Part shown: positions 21,944 through 30,662 of the stretch, piece after piece
Numbering within the stretch: position 1 is the stretch's first letter
Layout of the letters: each line of letters starts with the position of its first letter
Assembly (NCBI RefSeq): GCF_014931395.1
Contig: NZ_CP063120.1
Span: 417,501 to 481,500, forward strand
Reading direction: 5' to 3'
Origin: Haemophilus parainfluenzae
GTDB lineage: Bacteria > Pseudomonadota > Gammaproteobacteria > Enterobacterales > Pasteurellaceae
DNA: 64,000 nucleotides
Position numbers and translations under genes: made by a program
Notes under the pieces: model-generated
What the model was told of the DNA's origin: nothing
Database searches by the model: none
Seen by the model: the letters and a program-made list of their open reading frames with translations, nothing else

Positions 21944-23506
21944 TTATTTTGCGTTATTTGCATCTGTACTTTCACCCCAAGCTGGAACTGGAGCTGGAGT
22001 TACTACAGCAGGTGCAACATATGGAGTATTTTGTACTTTAGCACCGAATGATGCACCCCAGTTGTTTGCAGTGTCATTACTTGCAATCACACCACCTAAC
22101 TCTTGTGCTTGTGCACCGTATAAGCTAGCTTTTAACACACCTTGAGCACCATCGTGTTTAGTTGCGCTACCAGAGATGCTACCGTTATTTGCTAATGTAC
22201 CAGTGAAGTTAGCTAACTCAACATTGTGTTCTTTAACTTGTTGTTGAGTATTAGTTTCTGTCCATCTGTTGTAAAGGTTACCAGTTACATTTTTGCTTGC
22301 TAAATCAATGTCAGCTGCAACGTGAGTACCACTTACTAATGCGTATTCCGCACCTAAAGCATTTGGAAGACCTGATTTATCTTCATAGTCTTTGTCTAGG
22401 TTGTAAGTAACTGCGTGACCTTGGTAGTGTAATTTACCCGCTGCTGCTTCAGAACCGAAGTAAATATTTTTAAGATCGCTTGCTAAAGTTGCGCTGTATG
22501 GAGTGTTGTTTACACCACGGTAGAAGTAGTTATCTTCAGTACCGTTTTCACCGTAGCCACCGAAGCTTGCTACTTTAGTACCGTATTGAGCAACATCTTT
22601 ACCATCTTTAAGATCTGCTTCTTGTACTGCGTGTAATTTAGAGGTTACACGACCGTATTGAACATAGTTCAATTTAGAACCTGCGGTATATTTACCATCA
22701 GCATCTTTTGCTGTGAATGGTGCGTTCGCTAATACAGTATCACCATCAGCGATGTTTTTCACTTCAGAATCACCATCAACGAAAGTTCTGTGACCATACA
22801 CTTCAGCAACAGAATCAGCTAAACGAGCATCAGTACGTGCATCTTTTGTATCAACTACGTTTTTACCTTCAGCTTTACGAGTATAGTTTAAACGACCATC
22901 TTCGTAAACATATGCTAAACCAGTATCATTACCTTTAGTATCAGTTTTAGTTGAAGCCTCACCACCATTACGTGCTGCACCTACAGTTGTGCTACCATTA
23001 GCTGTTTTGTAAATGTGGCTTAATGTGTGTTGACCAGTAGTGTTAGATGTGTTACCACGGAAGTCAAAATCTTCTAAGTAAGCTTGTTTTGCTTGAGTGT
23101 TCACAGAACCATCAGCGTTTAATGGAACCGCTACAACGATAGTATCTAAGCTTGGGTGTAATTCAACTGTCATGTTAGTTGGAGCAACAGAAGATTTGCT
23201 GTTAGTTTCTACACCTTCACCAACGTTTAAGTTAGATTGAGTTTTCTTAACAAATTTAGCACCTGCATCGTTTGTTTTTGCAACTAATGCTTCTGCAGCT
23301 GCTGCTTGTTGTTCTGCTGCTGCTTTTTCTGCTGCTTGTTGAGCTGCTGCTTGTTGAGCTGCTGCTTGTTGAGCTGCTGCTTGTTGAGCTGCTGCTTGTT
23401 GAGCTGCTTCATCATTGTTGCTGCTACCGCCGCTAGAACCACATGCTGCTAATACCGCTGCACACGCTACTGTTAAACTAAATTTAATGAATTTGTTGTT
23501 TTTCAT
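21944..23506 (-). CDS. Slam-dependent TbpB-like surface lipoprotein
   Basis: A 520-aa lipoprotein. The signal MKNNKFIKFSLTVACAAVLAAC ends in lipobox LAAC. A low-complexity tether follows, built on AAQQA repeats and more Ala/Gln/Glu (about residues 30-70). The C-terminal part ends in a beta-barrel of the transferrin-binding-protein type, recognisable by KASLYGAQAQELGGVIAS near the end. In TbpB/Slam systems this barrel is the translocation signal. The ligand is unknown: the middle of the protein (about 100-340) does not show a known handle motif to me, and no TonB-dependent receptor is adjacent. I take ATG 23506 because an earlier in-frame start would put 11 residues before the signal peptide. 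Confidence 0.85.
   Translation of the reverse strand: MKNNKFIKFSLTVACAAVLAACGSSGGSSNNDEAAQQAAAQQAAAQQAAAQQAAAQQAAEKAAAEQQAAAAEALVAKTNDAGAKFVKKTQSNLNVGEGVETNSKSSVAPTNMTVELHPSLDTIVVAVPLNADGSVNTQAKQAYLEDFDFRGNTSNTTGQHTLSHIYKTANGSTTVGAARNGGEASTKTDTKGNDTGLAYVYEDGRLNYTRKAEGKNVVDTKDARTDARLADSVAEVYGHRTFVDGDSEVKNIADGDTVLANAPFTAKDADGKYTAGSKLNYVQYGRVTSKLHAVQEADLKDGKDVAQYGTKVASFGGYGENGTEDNYFYRGVNNTPYSATLASDLKNIYFGSEAAAGKLHYQGHAVTYNLDKDYEDKSGLPNALGAEYALVSGTHVAADIDLASKNVTGNLYNRWTETNTQQQVKEHNVELANFTGTLANNGSISGSATKHDGAQGVLKASLYGAQAQELGGVIASNDTANNWGASFGAKVQNTPYVAPAVVTPAPVPAWGESTDANNAK
23331..23405 (-). repeat. Five tandem 15-bp repeats encoding AAQQA
   Basis: The plus-strand unit GCTGCTTGTTGAGCT is repeated five times exactly. 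As each unit is five codons, changes in copy number lengthen or shorten the tether without shifting frame. Confidence 0.95.
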
Positions 23507-23573
23507 AATGTATGTAACCTTATAAAATTGGTTAGCCAATAGACTTATGCTATTACACTATTGCGTTATAGCA

Positions 23574-23591
23574 CCTTTTGTATACAAAAGG
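23574..23591. promoter_or_regulatory. 18-bp perfect palindrome upstream of the Slam lipoprotein gene
   Basis: CCTTTTGTATACAAAAGG, perfectly self-complementary, 68 bases before the lipoprotein ATG. It may be an operator or the foot of a hairpin; the regulator is unknown. The surrounding 23540-23764 holds no gene. Confidence 0.55.
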
Positions 23592-23764
23592 CTAATAAAA
23601 GCCTTTCTGGGCGAATTCTAACAAAAGGAAAATAACGTTGCAACCTTGAAATGTTATATTCTTACCTCTTTTATCAACATTTAAGGTAAATTTTTGTAAA
23701 TTTACGTAAATTTCTTTAGGTTTACATAATAACAATATATCAACACTTCTTCTGCTATATATTA

Positions 23765-24607
23765 TTATCTCGGTACGCCTCGCAATAAAGGGATTGGCTC
23801 AAATGGCTCAACTGAGGTTGGTGCAGGGATATCATTAAAAATTAAGATAAATGGCTTAGGTGGCAAGATTTTTTCATTTCGCCATAAACTGCCCATACTT
23901 ACTAATTGAATATCATCGGGTAAATTCTTTATTCCCGCTTTTAATACAGCCACAGTATTTGGGCGAGGGTGTCCAATGGCAATGGCGGTGCCATGTTTAC
24001 GTGCATATTGAATTGCACTTTGAAATTGGCGTTGAACGTCTGTCAAATTATCACTGTCATCTAAAAATACGTGACGATCTAATACACGTACGCCTTGTTC
24101 TTTTGCTATTTTTCCCGCGACTGATTTTCCAATGGTGCGACTATCTAAAAAAAATAAATGCTGCTCACGAAGTGCGGTCATTAAATAGGTCATTAATGTG
24201 GCATCGGCTGTGGCTGCACTGCCCATATGATTATTCATTCCGATGGCATTGGGCACAATAGCTTTCGCTTTTTTCACTCGCTCATTCACTTGCGCTTCAG
24301 ACAAGCCTAAAGTCAAACCACCTTCTTCAATTTTAATATTGCTGACCGGTTGCATCGGCATATGAATGAGAATATCGTGATTTTGTGCTTTCGCTTCTTG
24401 ATTGCGTATTTTTGCATAGGGTGCTGCTGGAATGATCGCAACAGAGACTTCTTTTGGCATGGCTAAAACTTCGGCATCTTCTTTCGGATGATAGCCAATG
24501 TCATCAATTACAATAGCTAACTTGCCTTGTGCAAAAGTAAACGCAGAGAAAAGTGCGGTTGAAAAAATGAGCGTATTTTTGACCGCACTTTGAAAGAACC
24601 TTGCCAT
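23765..24607 (-). CDS. yibQ: Divergent polysaccharide deacetylase, YibQ family
   Basis: A 280-aa exported protein of the DUF610/YibQ group, related to NodB-type polysaccharide deacetylases. A signal peptide (residues 1-26, ending TFA) precedes GKLAIVIDDIGY, the aspartate-rich motif at the start of the fold; IHMPMQP, MNNHMGSAAT and AIGHPRP supply the putative metal ligands. Activity is not established for most members. Its ATG overlaps the envC stop (TAATG). Two uptake cores in opposite orientation (24551-24559, 24582-24590) lie within the signal-peptide codons. Confidence 0.88.
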   Translation of the reverse strand: MARFFQSAVKNTLIFSTALFSAFTFAQGKLAIVIDDIGYHPKEDAEVLAMPKEVSVAIIPAAPYAKIRNQEAKAQNHDILIHMPMQPVSNIKIEEGGLTLGLSEAQVNERVKKAKAIVPNAIGMNNHMGSAATADATLMTYLMTALREQHLFFLDSRTIGKSVAGKIAKEQGVRVLDRHVFLDDSDNLTDVQRQFQSAIQYARKHGTAIAIGHPRPNTVAVLKAGIKNLPDDIQLVSMGSLWRNEKILPPKPFILIFNDIPAPTSVEPFEPIPLLRGVPR

Positions 24608-25839
24608 TATTTAATCCACCCAGCTGGATTCACAGGCACCCCTTTACGACTGATACCAAAGTAAAGTGCCGGTTTAGAGATCTCACCCGTATTCCCCACT
24701 TGTGCGATGGTTTGTCCCGCAGACACCAGCTGACCTTGTTTTACAAATACTGCTTGGTTGAAACCATATAAGCTCAAGTCGCTGTCGCCGTGTTTCACAA
24801 TCACCATATAACCATAGCCATTAAGATGACCCGCTAGAATGACACGACCACTTGCAATAGCTTTTACCGCGGTACCCGTTGGTGCGCCGATAACCATACC
24901 TTTCCAACGCACTTCTCCCGCTTGGATTGAACCAAAGGAATGCAATGTCGGACCGGAAACGGGACGACTGTATTGATGCGCAGCCGTACCTAAACCACTG
25001 GTACTGTTAATCAACTTACGTTCTTGATCGGTTGGTTGATAAGGTTTTGAGGTTCGTTTTTCTTCCTCTTGTTTTTTCTGAGCAAGGGCTTCACGCTCAC
25101 GTTGTTCTTGTTGGCGAGCGGCTTGTTCAGCACGTTGAATTTCTTGGCGAAGGGCATTTTCGTTCGCTTTCAACGTTTCCAGCTTATTCTGATCTTTGGT
25201 TAAGTTTTTGTTGAGTTCATTTAACGTAGATTGACGTTCTTGTTGCGCTTTTTGTAATTCTTGCTGCTGTTTCTTTTGCGTAGAAAGCTGATTGCGATGA
25301 TTTTTTTGTTGCCCTGAAATCGCTTCGCGTTGTTTCGCGAGATTCTCTTGTGTCGCTTTCAGATTGTTAATCATATCAATGCGCACTTGATTTAAGTGTT
25401 GATAATACACTTTCATGCGTTCCGCTTTTTTCGCATCTTCCGAAAGCATTCTTTCCAAGGTAGAAGGATTTACTCCTGAACGATAGATGGCATCGATTTG
25501 CTGTGCAAGCTTCGCTTTTTGCACGCGCTCTTGCTTTTCTAATTGCTTGATTTGCTTTTCCGTTTCCGCCATTTGCTTGCGGATTTCTTTTAAGCTTAAT
25601 TCTGTTTCACGTAATTCACCGACAACGCTATTAATTTTGCTTTCTTGCTCTTTAAGACTGGCTTGGAGTTTTGCTTGTGCACGTTTTTGCTCGGCGATCT
25701 TCGATTCTTGTTGTTTAATTTGTTTTTGAATTTGAGTGAGATCGTTGCCTTGCGCTAAAGATGAAAAGCCAAGCAGACCACAAGCCAAAAGTGCGGTCAG
25801 TTTTGATAAGATTTTTTTTCTACAATTGCTTTGCTGCAT
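24607..25839 (-). CDS. envC: Murein hydrolase activator EnvC
   Basis: A 410-aa periplasmic protein that activates the septal amidases AmiA/AmiB during cell separation under FtsEX control. An N-terminal signal peptide (to about residue 31) is followed by a long Lys/Gln/Glu-rich coiled coil (about 33-265), then a C-terminal LytM/M23 domain. That domain lacks the catalytic His-x-His (the position reads YFG in ALYFGIS), as expected of an activator rather than an enzyme. An uptake core at 25789-25797 encodes LTAL in the signal peptide. It is divergent from gpmA. Confidence 0.94.
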   Translation of the reverse strand: MQQSNCRKKILSKLTALLACGLLGFSSLAQGNDLTQIQKQIKQQESKIAEQKRAQAKLQASLKEQESKINSVVGELRETELSLKEIRKQMAETEKQIKQLEKQERVQKAKLAQQIDAIYRSGVNPSTLERMLSEDAKKAERMKVYYQHLNQVRIDMINNLKATQENLAKQREAISGQQKNHRNQLSTQKKQQQELQKAQQERQSTLNELNKNLTKDQNKLETLKANENALRQEIQRAEQAARQQEQREREALAQKKQEEEKRTSKPYQPTDQERKLINSTSGLGTAAHQYSRPVSGPTLHSFGSIQAGEVRWKGMVIGAPTGTAVKAIASGRVILAGHLNGYGYMVIVKHGDSDLSLYGFNQAVFVKQGQLVSAGQTIAQVGNTGEISKPALYFGISRKGVPVNPAGWIK

Positions 25840-26026
25840 ACATCTAAACTTGAGAGAAATTAAGGGGCGAATAAAACTTAAATACTAGCATTATTTTTGA
25901 GTGGCTAAAAGTTTACAGGCGATTTTTTGCGAAAGATCAGTAAATACCGCCTTTTTACTTTTAAACATAACGATTTTTTGCTATAACAGAGCCATTCATT
26001 TTTTTATTAATACTTAGGAGATCCTT

Positions 26027-26710
26027 ATGGAATTAGTATTCATTCGTCACGGTTTCAGTGAGTGGAACGCAAAAAATTTATTCACCGGTTGGCGTGATGT
26101 GAATTTAACTGAGCGCGGTGTTGAAGAAGCAAAAGCAGCGGGTAAAAAATTGTTCGAGAAAGGCTATGAGTTCGATATCGCCTTCACTTCTGTTTTAACT
26201 CGTGCAATCAAAACCTGTAACATCGTGTTAGAAGAATCTCACCAATTATGGATTCCTCAAGTGAAAAATTGGCGTTTAAATGAGCGTCACTACGGTGCAT
26301 TACAAGGCTTAGATAAAAAAGCAACCGCAGAACAATACGGTGACGAACAAGTTCATATCTGGCGTCGTTCTTACGATATTTCGCCTCCAGATTTAGATCC
26401 AAAAGATCCAAACTCTGCACATAACGACCGTCGTTATGCAAACATCCCATCTGATGTTGTACCAAACGCAGAAAACTTAAAATTAACCTTAGAACGTGCA
26501 TTACCATTCTGGGAAGATCAAATTGCACCAGCAATGCTTTCTGGTAAACGTGTTTTAGTGGTGGCGCACGGTAACTCACTTCGTGCATTAGCAAAACACA
26601 TCATCGGTATTTCTGATGCGGAAATCATGGATTTTGAAATCCCAACCGGTCAACCGTTAGTGTTAAAACTTGACGATAAATTAAACTATGTAGAACACTA
26701 CTATCTTTAA
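26027..26710 (+). CDS. gpmA: 2,3-bisphosphoglycerate-dependent phosphoglycerate mutase
   Basis: A 227-aa glycolytic enzyme interconverting 3- and 2-phosphoglycerate. The phosphohistidine is in [10 protein letters not shown] (His8), and [12 protein letters not shown] (about 85-96) and [10 protein letters not shown] (about 180) complete the active site. The ribosome site AGGAG is 7 bases before the ATG. Codon use is strongly biased to highly expressed codons, as in tpiA. It ends at a compact uptake-sequence terminator. Confidence 0.98.
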   Translation: MELVFIRHGFSEWNAKNLFTGWRDVNLTERGVEEAKAAGKKLFEKGYEFDIAFTSVLTRAIKTCNIVLEESHQLWIPQVKNWRLNERHYGALQGLDKKATAEQYGDEQVHIWRRSYDISPPDLDPKDPNSAHNDRRYANIPSDVVPNAENLKLTLERALPFWEDQIAPAMLSGKRVLVVAHGNSLRALAKHIIGISDAEIMDFEIPTGQPLVLKLDDKLNYVEHYYL

Positions 26711-26725
26711 TTTATAAATGATTTC

Positions 26726-26755
26726 AAAGTGCGGTTAATTTTGACCGCACTTTTT
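26726..26755 (+). terminator. Uptake-sequence terminator after gpmA
   Basis: AAAGTGCGGT, an 8-base loop, ACCGCACTTTTTG. A T-run follows directly, so it has the form of an intrinsic terminator. Confidence 0.85.
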
Positions 26756-26773
26756 GTTTAAGGAGAATAACAG

Positions 26774-27583
26774 ATGAAAAAATTACTCGCGGTGATTTTT
26801 GCCTTGTTACCTGTTTTGGCATTTGCAGCATCGCCAAATCATACGGCAAAATCAACTCAAACCAAGTCAGTGAAAACGGCAGTTAAAAAAGTGGAAGCCA
26901 AGAAAGCCACTACGCCTAAAACCGTAGCTAAAACAGCGAAAAAGAAAGCAGATGCCAAAAAAGCAGAAGCGAAAAAGCCCGCTAAAATTGTCGAAGCGAA
27001 GAAAGCGGTAACAAAAAAAGAAAAAATAAAAAATAAAACGACAAATAAAGCCGCTAAAGCAGAGCCGACAAAAACGAAAGGCAAACAGTCAGTAGAAAAA
27101 ACGAAGCAAACTGTAGTAAAAGACAAAAAGGCTGCAGCTAAGAGCAAACAGAGTGTAGTTAAAGAATCAGCTAAACCTGAAAAGGTGATGGCTAAAAAAA
27201 CACCCGCAGTTAAAACTGAAGTGAAGAAAGCGGAACCAAAAGCTGTTGAAAAAGTGGCTGAAAAGAAAGTAGATGCTGTCGCACAAAAAACAGCGAGTAT
27301 GGTGACAAAATCTGTCGTCGTACCAAGATGTAATGATTCAAAAGTTTTTGCGGTATTATCTGATGCCTTCAAAAAACAAGGAGCAGCCACTAACACCCAA
27401 ATGACAGTGAAACAAATCTCGCAAGCCCGTGAAACGCAATCTTATCCACAACAAGGCATTCGCAGCTGTAATGCGATCGTGGAAACCAACGGCGTTAAAT
27501 ATGTTACCGATTACAGCATTATCTTGAATGATAAAGGCTTCTTCGTGCAAGTGGAAAACGCGCAACCCGCTCAACGTTTCTAA
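26774..27583 (+). CDS. Lysine/alanine-rich histone-H1-like exported protein
   Basis: A 269-aa protein not recognised as a named family. Residues 1-19 are a signal peptide ending AFA. Residues about 20-175 are made of degenerate repeats such as KKVEAKKAT, KKADAKKAEAKKPAK and KAEPKAVEKVAEKK, highly basic and like histone H1 tails. The last 90 residues form a separate compact domain with one Cys in VPRCNDSK and another in IRSCNAIVETNG, a likely disulfide, and an ending rich in beta-forming residues. Polycationic character suggests binding to DNA, LOS or peptidoglycan, but this is inference. Good ribosome site (AAGGAG). Confidence 0.75.
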   Translation: MKKLLAVIFALLPVLAFAASPNHTAKSTQTKSVKTAVKKVEAKKATTPKTVAKTAKKKADAKKAEAKKPAKIVEAKKAVTKKEKIKNKTTNKAAKAEPTKTKGKQSVEKTKQTVVKDKKAAAKSKQSVVKESAKPEKVMAKKTPAVKTEVKKAEPKAVEKVAEKKVDAVAQKTASMVTKSVVVPRCNDSKVFAVLSDAFKKQGAATNTQMTVKQISQARETQSYPQQGIRSCNAIVETNGVKYVTDYSIILNDKGFFVQVENAQPAQRF

Positions 27584-27585
27584 TC

Positions 27586-28272
27586 TTAACGTGCGTTATT
27601 TAAATGAAGTTGTTCGAATAACGCACGCATTTCTTCTTCATTCAAACGGCGATATTCACCATTACTTAGTCCATCAAGTGTTAAATGGCTCATTTGATAA
27701 CGGATGAGACGTAATGTCGGAAAGCCGATATGTGCGGTCATTCGACGCACTTGTCGATTTCGTCCTTCACTAATTTTAATTTCCAACCAACTTGTCGGAA
27801 TGCTTTGACGTTCACGAATAGGTGGATTACGAGGCCAAAGAAAATCCGGTTCTGAAATCAACCGCACTTTTGCCGGCTTTGTCATTCCATCTTTCAATTC
27901 AACGCCTTTGCGGAGTTTGTCTAAGTCCGTTTCTTCAGGAATACCTTCCACTTGCACAAAATACGTTTTTTCTGTTTTAAACTTAGGATCCGCCAAACGA
28001 TGTTGCACTTCACCATTATTCGTTAAAATCAGTAACCCTTCGCTATCACGATCCAATCGTCCTGCCGCATACACATTGGGAATATTAATAAAATCTTTTA
28101 ATGTCGCTCGGCCGTTTTCATCAGTGAATTGTGTCAGTACATCAAACGGTTTGTTAAATAAAACGATAATGGTCTGTTCTAATGTGAGTGGCTTAGCTTT
28201 AGGCTTAAATGAACGAGGGGATTTTGCCGTTCGTTTGGTTGTCAATGCGCGGGAAGAGAAAGGTTTTGACAT
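27586..28272 (-). CDS. rluE: 23S rRNA pseudouridine(2457) synthase RluE
   Basis: A 228-aa member of the RsuA/RluB/E/F family. A basic N-terminal extension (about 35 residues) precedes [15 protein letters not shown]; the catalytic aspartate is in [18 protein letters not shown] (about residues 70-87). [17 protein letters not shown] and [23 protein letters not shown] are characteristic of RluE. No S4 domain. It modifies U2457 near the peptidyl transferase centre in E. coli. The stop is 2 bases from the convergent H1-like gene, leaving no space for a terminator there. An uptake core is at 27861-27869. Confidence 0.93.
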   Translation of the reverse strand: MSKPFSSRALTTKRTAKSPRSFKPKAKPLTLEQTIIVLFNKPFDVLTQFTDENGRATLKDFINIPNVYAAGRLDRDSEGLLILTNNGEVQHRLADPKFKTEKTYFVQVEGIPEETDLDKLRKGVELKDGMTKPAKVRLISEPDFLWPRNPPIRERQSIPTSWLEIKISEGRNRQVRRMTAHIGFPTLRLIRYQMSHLTLDGLSNGEYRRLNEEEMRALFEQLHLNNAR

Positions 28273-28295
28273 ATTATTTATTCAGTAAAAAGAGA

Positions 28296-28323
28296 AAAAG
28301 GGCGGATTTCACTCCGCCCTTTT
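28296..28323. terminator. Terminator downstream of the autotransporter
   Basis: AAAAGGGCGGA, six-base loop, TCCGCCCTTTT. On the minus strand it closes the autotransporter gene, 3 bases after its stop. Confidence 0.9.
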
Positions 28324-28326
28324 ATA

Positions 28327-30591
28327 TTACCATTGATAGCGATAAACCGCTTGAATTGCATAAGGTTTATCGAAGTTTTTACCGTCAGCACGGCTTACTT
28401 CTAAACCAAAACGATGATTTGCAAATCCAGCATTTAAACCGACCGCACTTTCAAAACGTCCACGGCTGCTTGCGACATCAAGCGCGCTGTTTGTGTAATG
28501 AATTTTGCTGCTACGGTTTTTACTCGTAATCGCATTTACTTCTGCATAAGGTTGTAAATTCCAACCATTACTTAATGCAAAGCCTTTGGCTACACGTAAG
28601 CCAATTCGAGAATACACAGAAGATAAGCTATCTTCATTCTCTTGTGATGAAATATGTGTCCACGCTAATTGTGCTTGCGGGGTAATTGTCCAATCATTCG
28701 CAAGGCTAAAGCGTTTACCTAATTCACTCGAAATGGTATAAGCGTTGTAATGGCGTTTTTCAGTGTGATCTGAGTTAGCGTGTAAACGGCTGTATTTCAC
28801 GATGTTATCTACATAAATACCGTTATCTGCAAGGTAAGCTGCATATAAGCCCACGCTATTGCTTCTTACTTTGCCATCACCGTAATAACCACTGAAATCA
28901 ACGTTTGCTTGGCTACGACCAACAAATCCACCAACACGGAGGTTATCAGTTACAGCCGCATCAGCGCCCACTTGTAAGCTATGTACGTTTTGTTTAAAGC
29001 CAGAAGTTTCACTCTCACCAGTAGAAAGTGCGGCTAATTTTTGGCGAGAATTCACATTGCGAACCCACACATTGCCTTTTTCACCGTTTTTCACTTCACC
29101 TAGACGTTGATGAATGCCACTTAAATCATCTTCCACTAAAAGTAATTGTGCTTGGCGAAGAGATACTTGTGCATTCGCTAAGTCTGAAAGTAATGGAGTG
29201 CTTGGTAGAACTGGAGCTGTAGGTGGTACTACTGGATTGCTTGGGGTTACTACTGGGGTGCTAGGCGTTACCGCAGGTTTGCTTGGAGTCACCACTTGTT
29301 TGCTTGGTGTAACTGGTGCAACAGGTGGAGTTGGGGTGACTTCATTTTTAGAGTTCGCTAATACCCAATTATTTCCTTCTTTTGTTAGGAAATATTGGTA
29401 AGCCCCTAAATCTACACGATTATTCGGGTTCGTTAAGCTAAATGCAGCATTACCGCCATTGGTTTCGACAAGTGTCACTTTTCCGTTAGCAATATTTGCA
29501 CCTTGGTTAGTTACACCAATTTTATGATTACCTTCAGCAGTGCCTTTAACAACGATTTTATCGCTTTTGTTTTCAGCGATATTCGTGTTTAGATTGAATG
29601 TGCCTGAGCCAGTGAGATTACCACGAACAATGATACCTTGGTAGTTATCATTGGCTAGATTTACTACGCCATTATTAAGAGCCAAATTAGTTAAGCTTGT
29701 TGTTTGAACCACGCCATCTTCATCAGTGAAAGCTTTAGTTGTCCAATTGCTATTATTTAAGTTTAAGTTGAGCACGCTATTGCTGTCGGTAGTAGTAACT
29801 CCAGAAACAGTAGAATTATTAAAGGTTAGTTGGATGTTTTCTGTAAGGCTTTCTGTGCCACTTAATTTGATGCTTTCAGCGCCAGCGAGCGCAAAACCAC
29901 TTATTGTTGAGTTATTAAAAGTCGCAGAGAAGTGGCTGTTGATAACTTCACCAACCCCAGATCTTAAAGCAATGATTCCACCTTGAGGAATTGAAACATT
30001 GGAATTATTAACGATCAATTCTGGTCGAGCTTGATTCTCCGCTTCATATACAAAAATAGAACTATCATTGTTTGATGTTATATTCACATTGTTTAATGTT
30101 AATTTACTCTTCTGATTCAGAGCAAATGCCTCTAATATGGAGTCTTGGTTGTTATCACTTATCAAAACTTTTGAGTTTTGCATAGTTACCGTTGAATTAT
30201 TTAACTCAAATAAATAACCACTAGCATCTGCATTGTTAGGATTAGTAATACTATAGGTTCCACCATTGATTTCAGTTGTGGAATTAGTGATATTCATTAC
30301 CGCAAAAGAATGATGTCTATTTGCTGGAATAGATAGTGAAGCATTAACATTATTTAATTGTCCGCTTGAGTTTGTCATTGTTACTGCGGATAGAAAACCC
30401 CATTCAGGATCATTTGTTGGACTGGTTGGATTAATTAAACATTGATTTAACATAGCCCCACTTTGCCCAGTAATTGTCACGCCGCTACTATTACAAGCCA
30501 CATCAGCCGCTAGAGCTGAATTTACTAATCCAAGAGCTGCAGCGACTAAACTCATTTTAAAAGTGCGGTTAAAAATTTTGTTGTTTTTCAT
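28327..30591 (-). CDS. Type Va autotransporter (pertactin/AIDA-like)
   Basis: A 754-aa autotransporter. A signal peptide (residues 1-28, ending ALA) is followed by a short passenger (about 30-400) rich in Asn, Ser, Thr and Val with recurring NNSTV-type turns, typical of a right-handed beta-helix. A proline-rich linker of VTPSxP repeats (about 415-460) joins it to the C-terminal barrel (about 485-754), which contains GNVWVRNVNSRQKL and ends YRYQW with a terminal aromatic. No catalytic serine-protease motif is visible, so an adhesin or aggregation role is more likely than a protease, but this is inference. Uptake cores lie in the signal-peptide region (30561-30569) and in the barrel (28442-28450). 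Confidence 0.88.
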   Translation of the reverse strand: MKNNKIFNRTFKMSLVAAALGLVNSALAADVACNSSGVTITGQSGAMLNQCLINPTSPTNDPEWGFLSAVTMTNSSGQLNNVNASLSIPANRHHSFAVMNITNSTTEINGGTYSITNPNNADASGYLFELNNSTVTMQNSKVLISDNNQDSILEAFALNQKSKLTLNNVNITSNNDSSIFVYEAENQARPELIVNNSNVSIPQGGIIALRSGVGEVINSHFSATFNNSTISGFALAGAESIKLSGTESLTENIQLTFNNSTVSGVTTTDSNSVLNLNLNNSNWTTKAFTDEDGVVQTTSLTNLALNNGVVNLANDNYQGIIVRGNLTGSGTFNLNTNIAENKSDKIVVKGTAEGNHKIGVTNQGANIANGKVTLVETNGGNAAFSLTNPNNRVDLGAYQYFLTKEGNNWVLANSKNEVTPTPPVAPVTPSKQVVTPSKPAVTPSTPVVTPSNPVVPPTAPVLPSTPLLSDLANAQVSLRQAQLLLVEDDLSGIHQRLGEVKNGEKGNVWVRNVNSRQKLAALSTGESETSGFKQNVHSLQVGADAAVTDNLRVGGFVGRSQANVDFSGYYGDGKVRSNSVGLYAAYLADNGIYVDNIVKYSRLHANSDHTEKRHYNAYTISSELGKRFSLANDWTITPQAQLAWTHISSQENEDSLSSVYSRIGLRVAKGFALSNGWNLQPYAEVNAITSKNRSSKIHYTNSALDVASSRGRFESAVGLNAGFANHRFGLEVSRADGKNFDKPYAIQAVYRYQW
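29206..29340 (-). repeat. Degenerate 21-bp repeats encoding the proline-rich linker
   Basis: About five imperfect copies of a seven-residue unit of the type PVVTPSx. The divergence between units suggests slow change rather than active slippage; the unit is a multiple of three. Confidence 0.75.
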
Positions 30592-30610
30592 ATTAATTCC
30601 TTGGGATTAT

Positions 30611-30642
30611 AAAAAAAGCCAACTTATTGAATAAGCTGGCTT
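30611..30642 (-). terminator. ilvC terminator
   Basis: On the minus strand AAGCCAGCTTATT and AATAAGTTGGCTT form a 13-bp stem with one G-T wobble, followed by a run of T. Confidence 0.88.
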
Positions 30643-30662
30643 AAATTTTAACGATTTAATGA

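Noticed and set aside
23331..23405. Phase-variation switch in the Slam lipoprotein
   Set aside because: The repeat unit is 15 bases, so slippage cannot shift the frame; only tether length can vary.
26857..27396. 179-residue open frame opposite the lysine/alanine-rich gene
   Set aside because: It is the antisense of AAA/GCN-rich codons, giving a Phe/Ala-rich artefact with no ribosome site.
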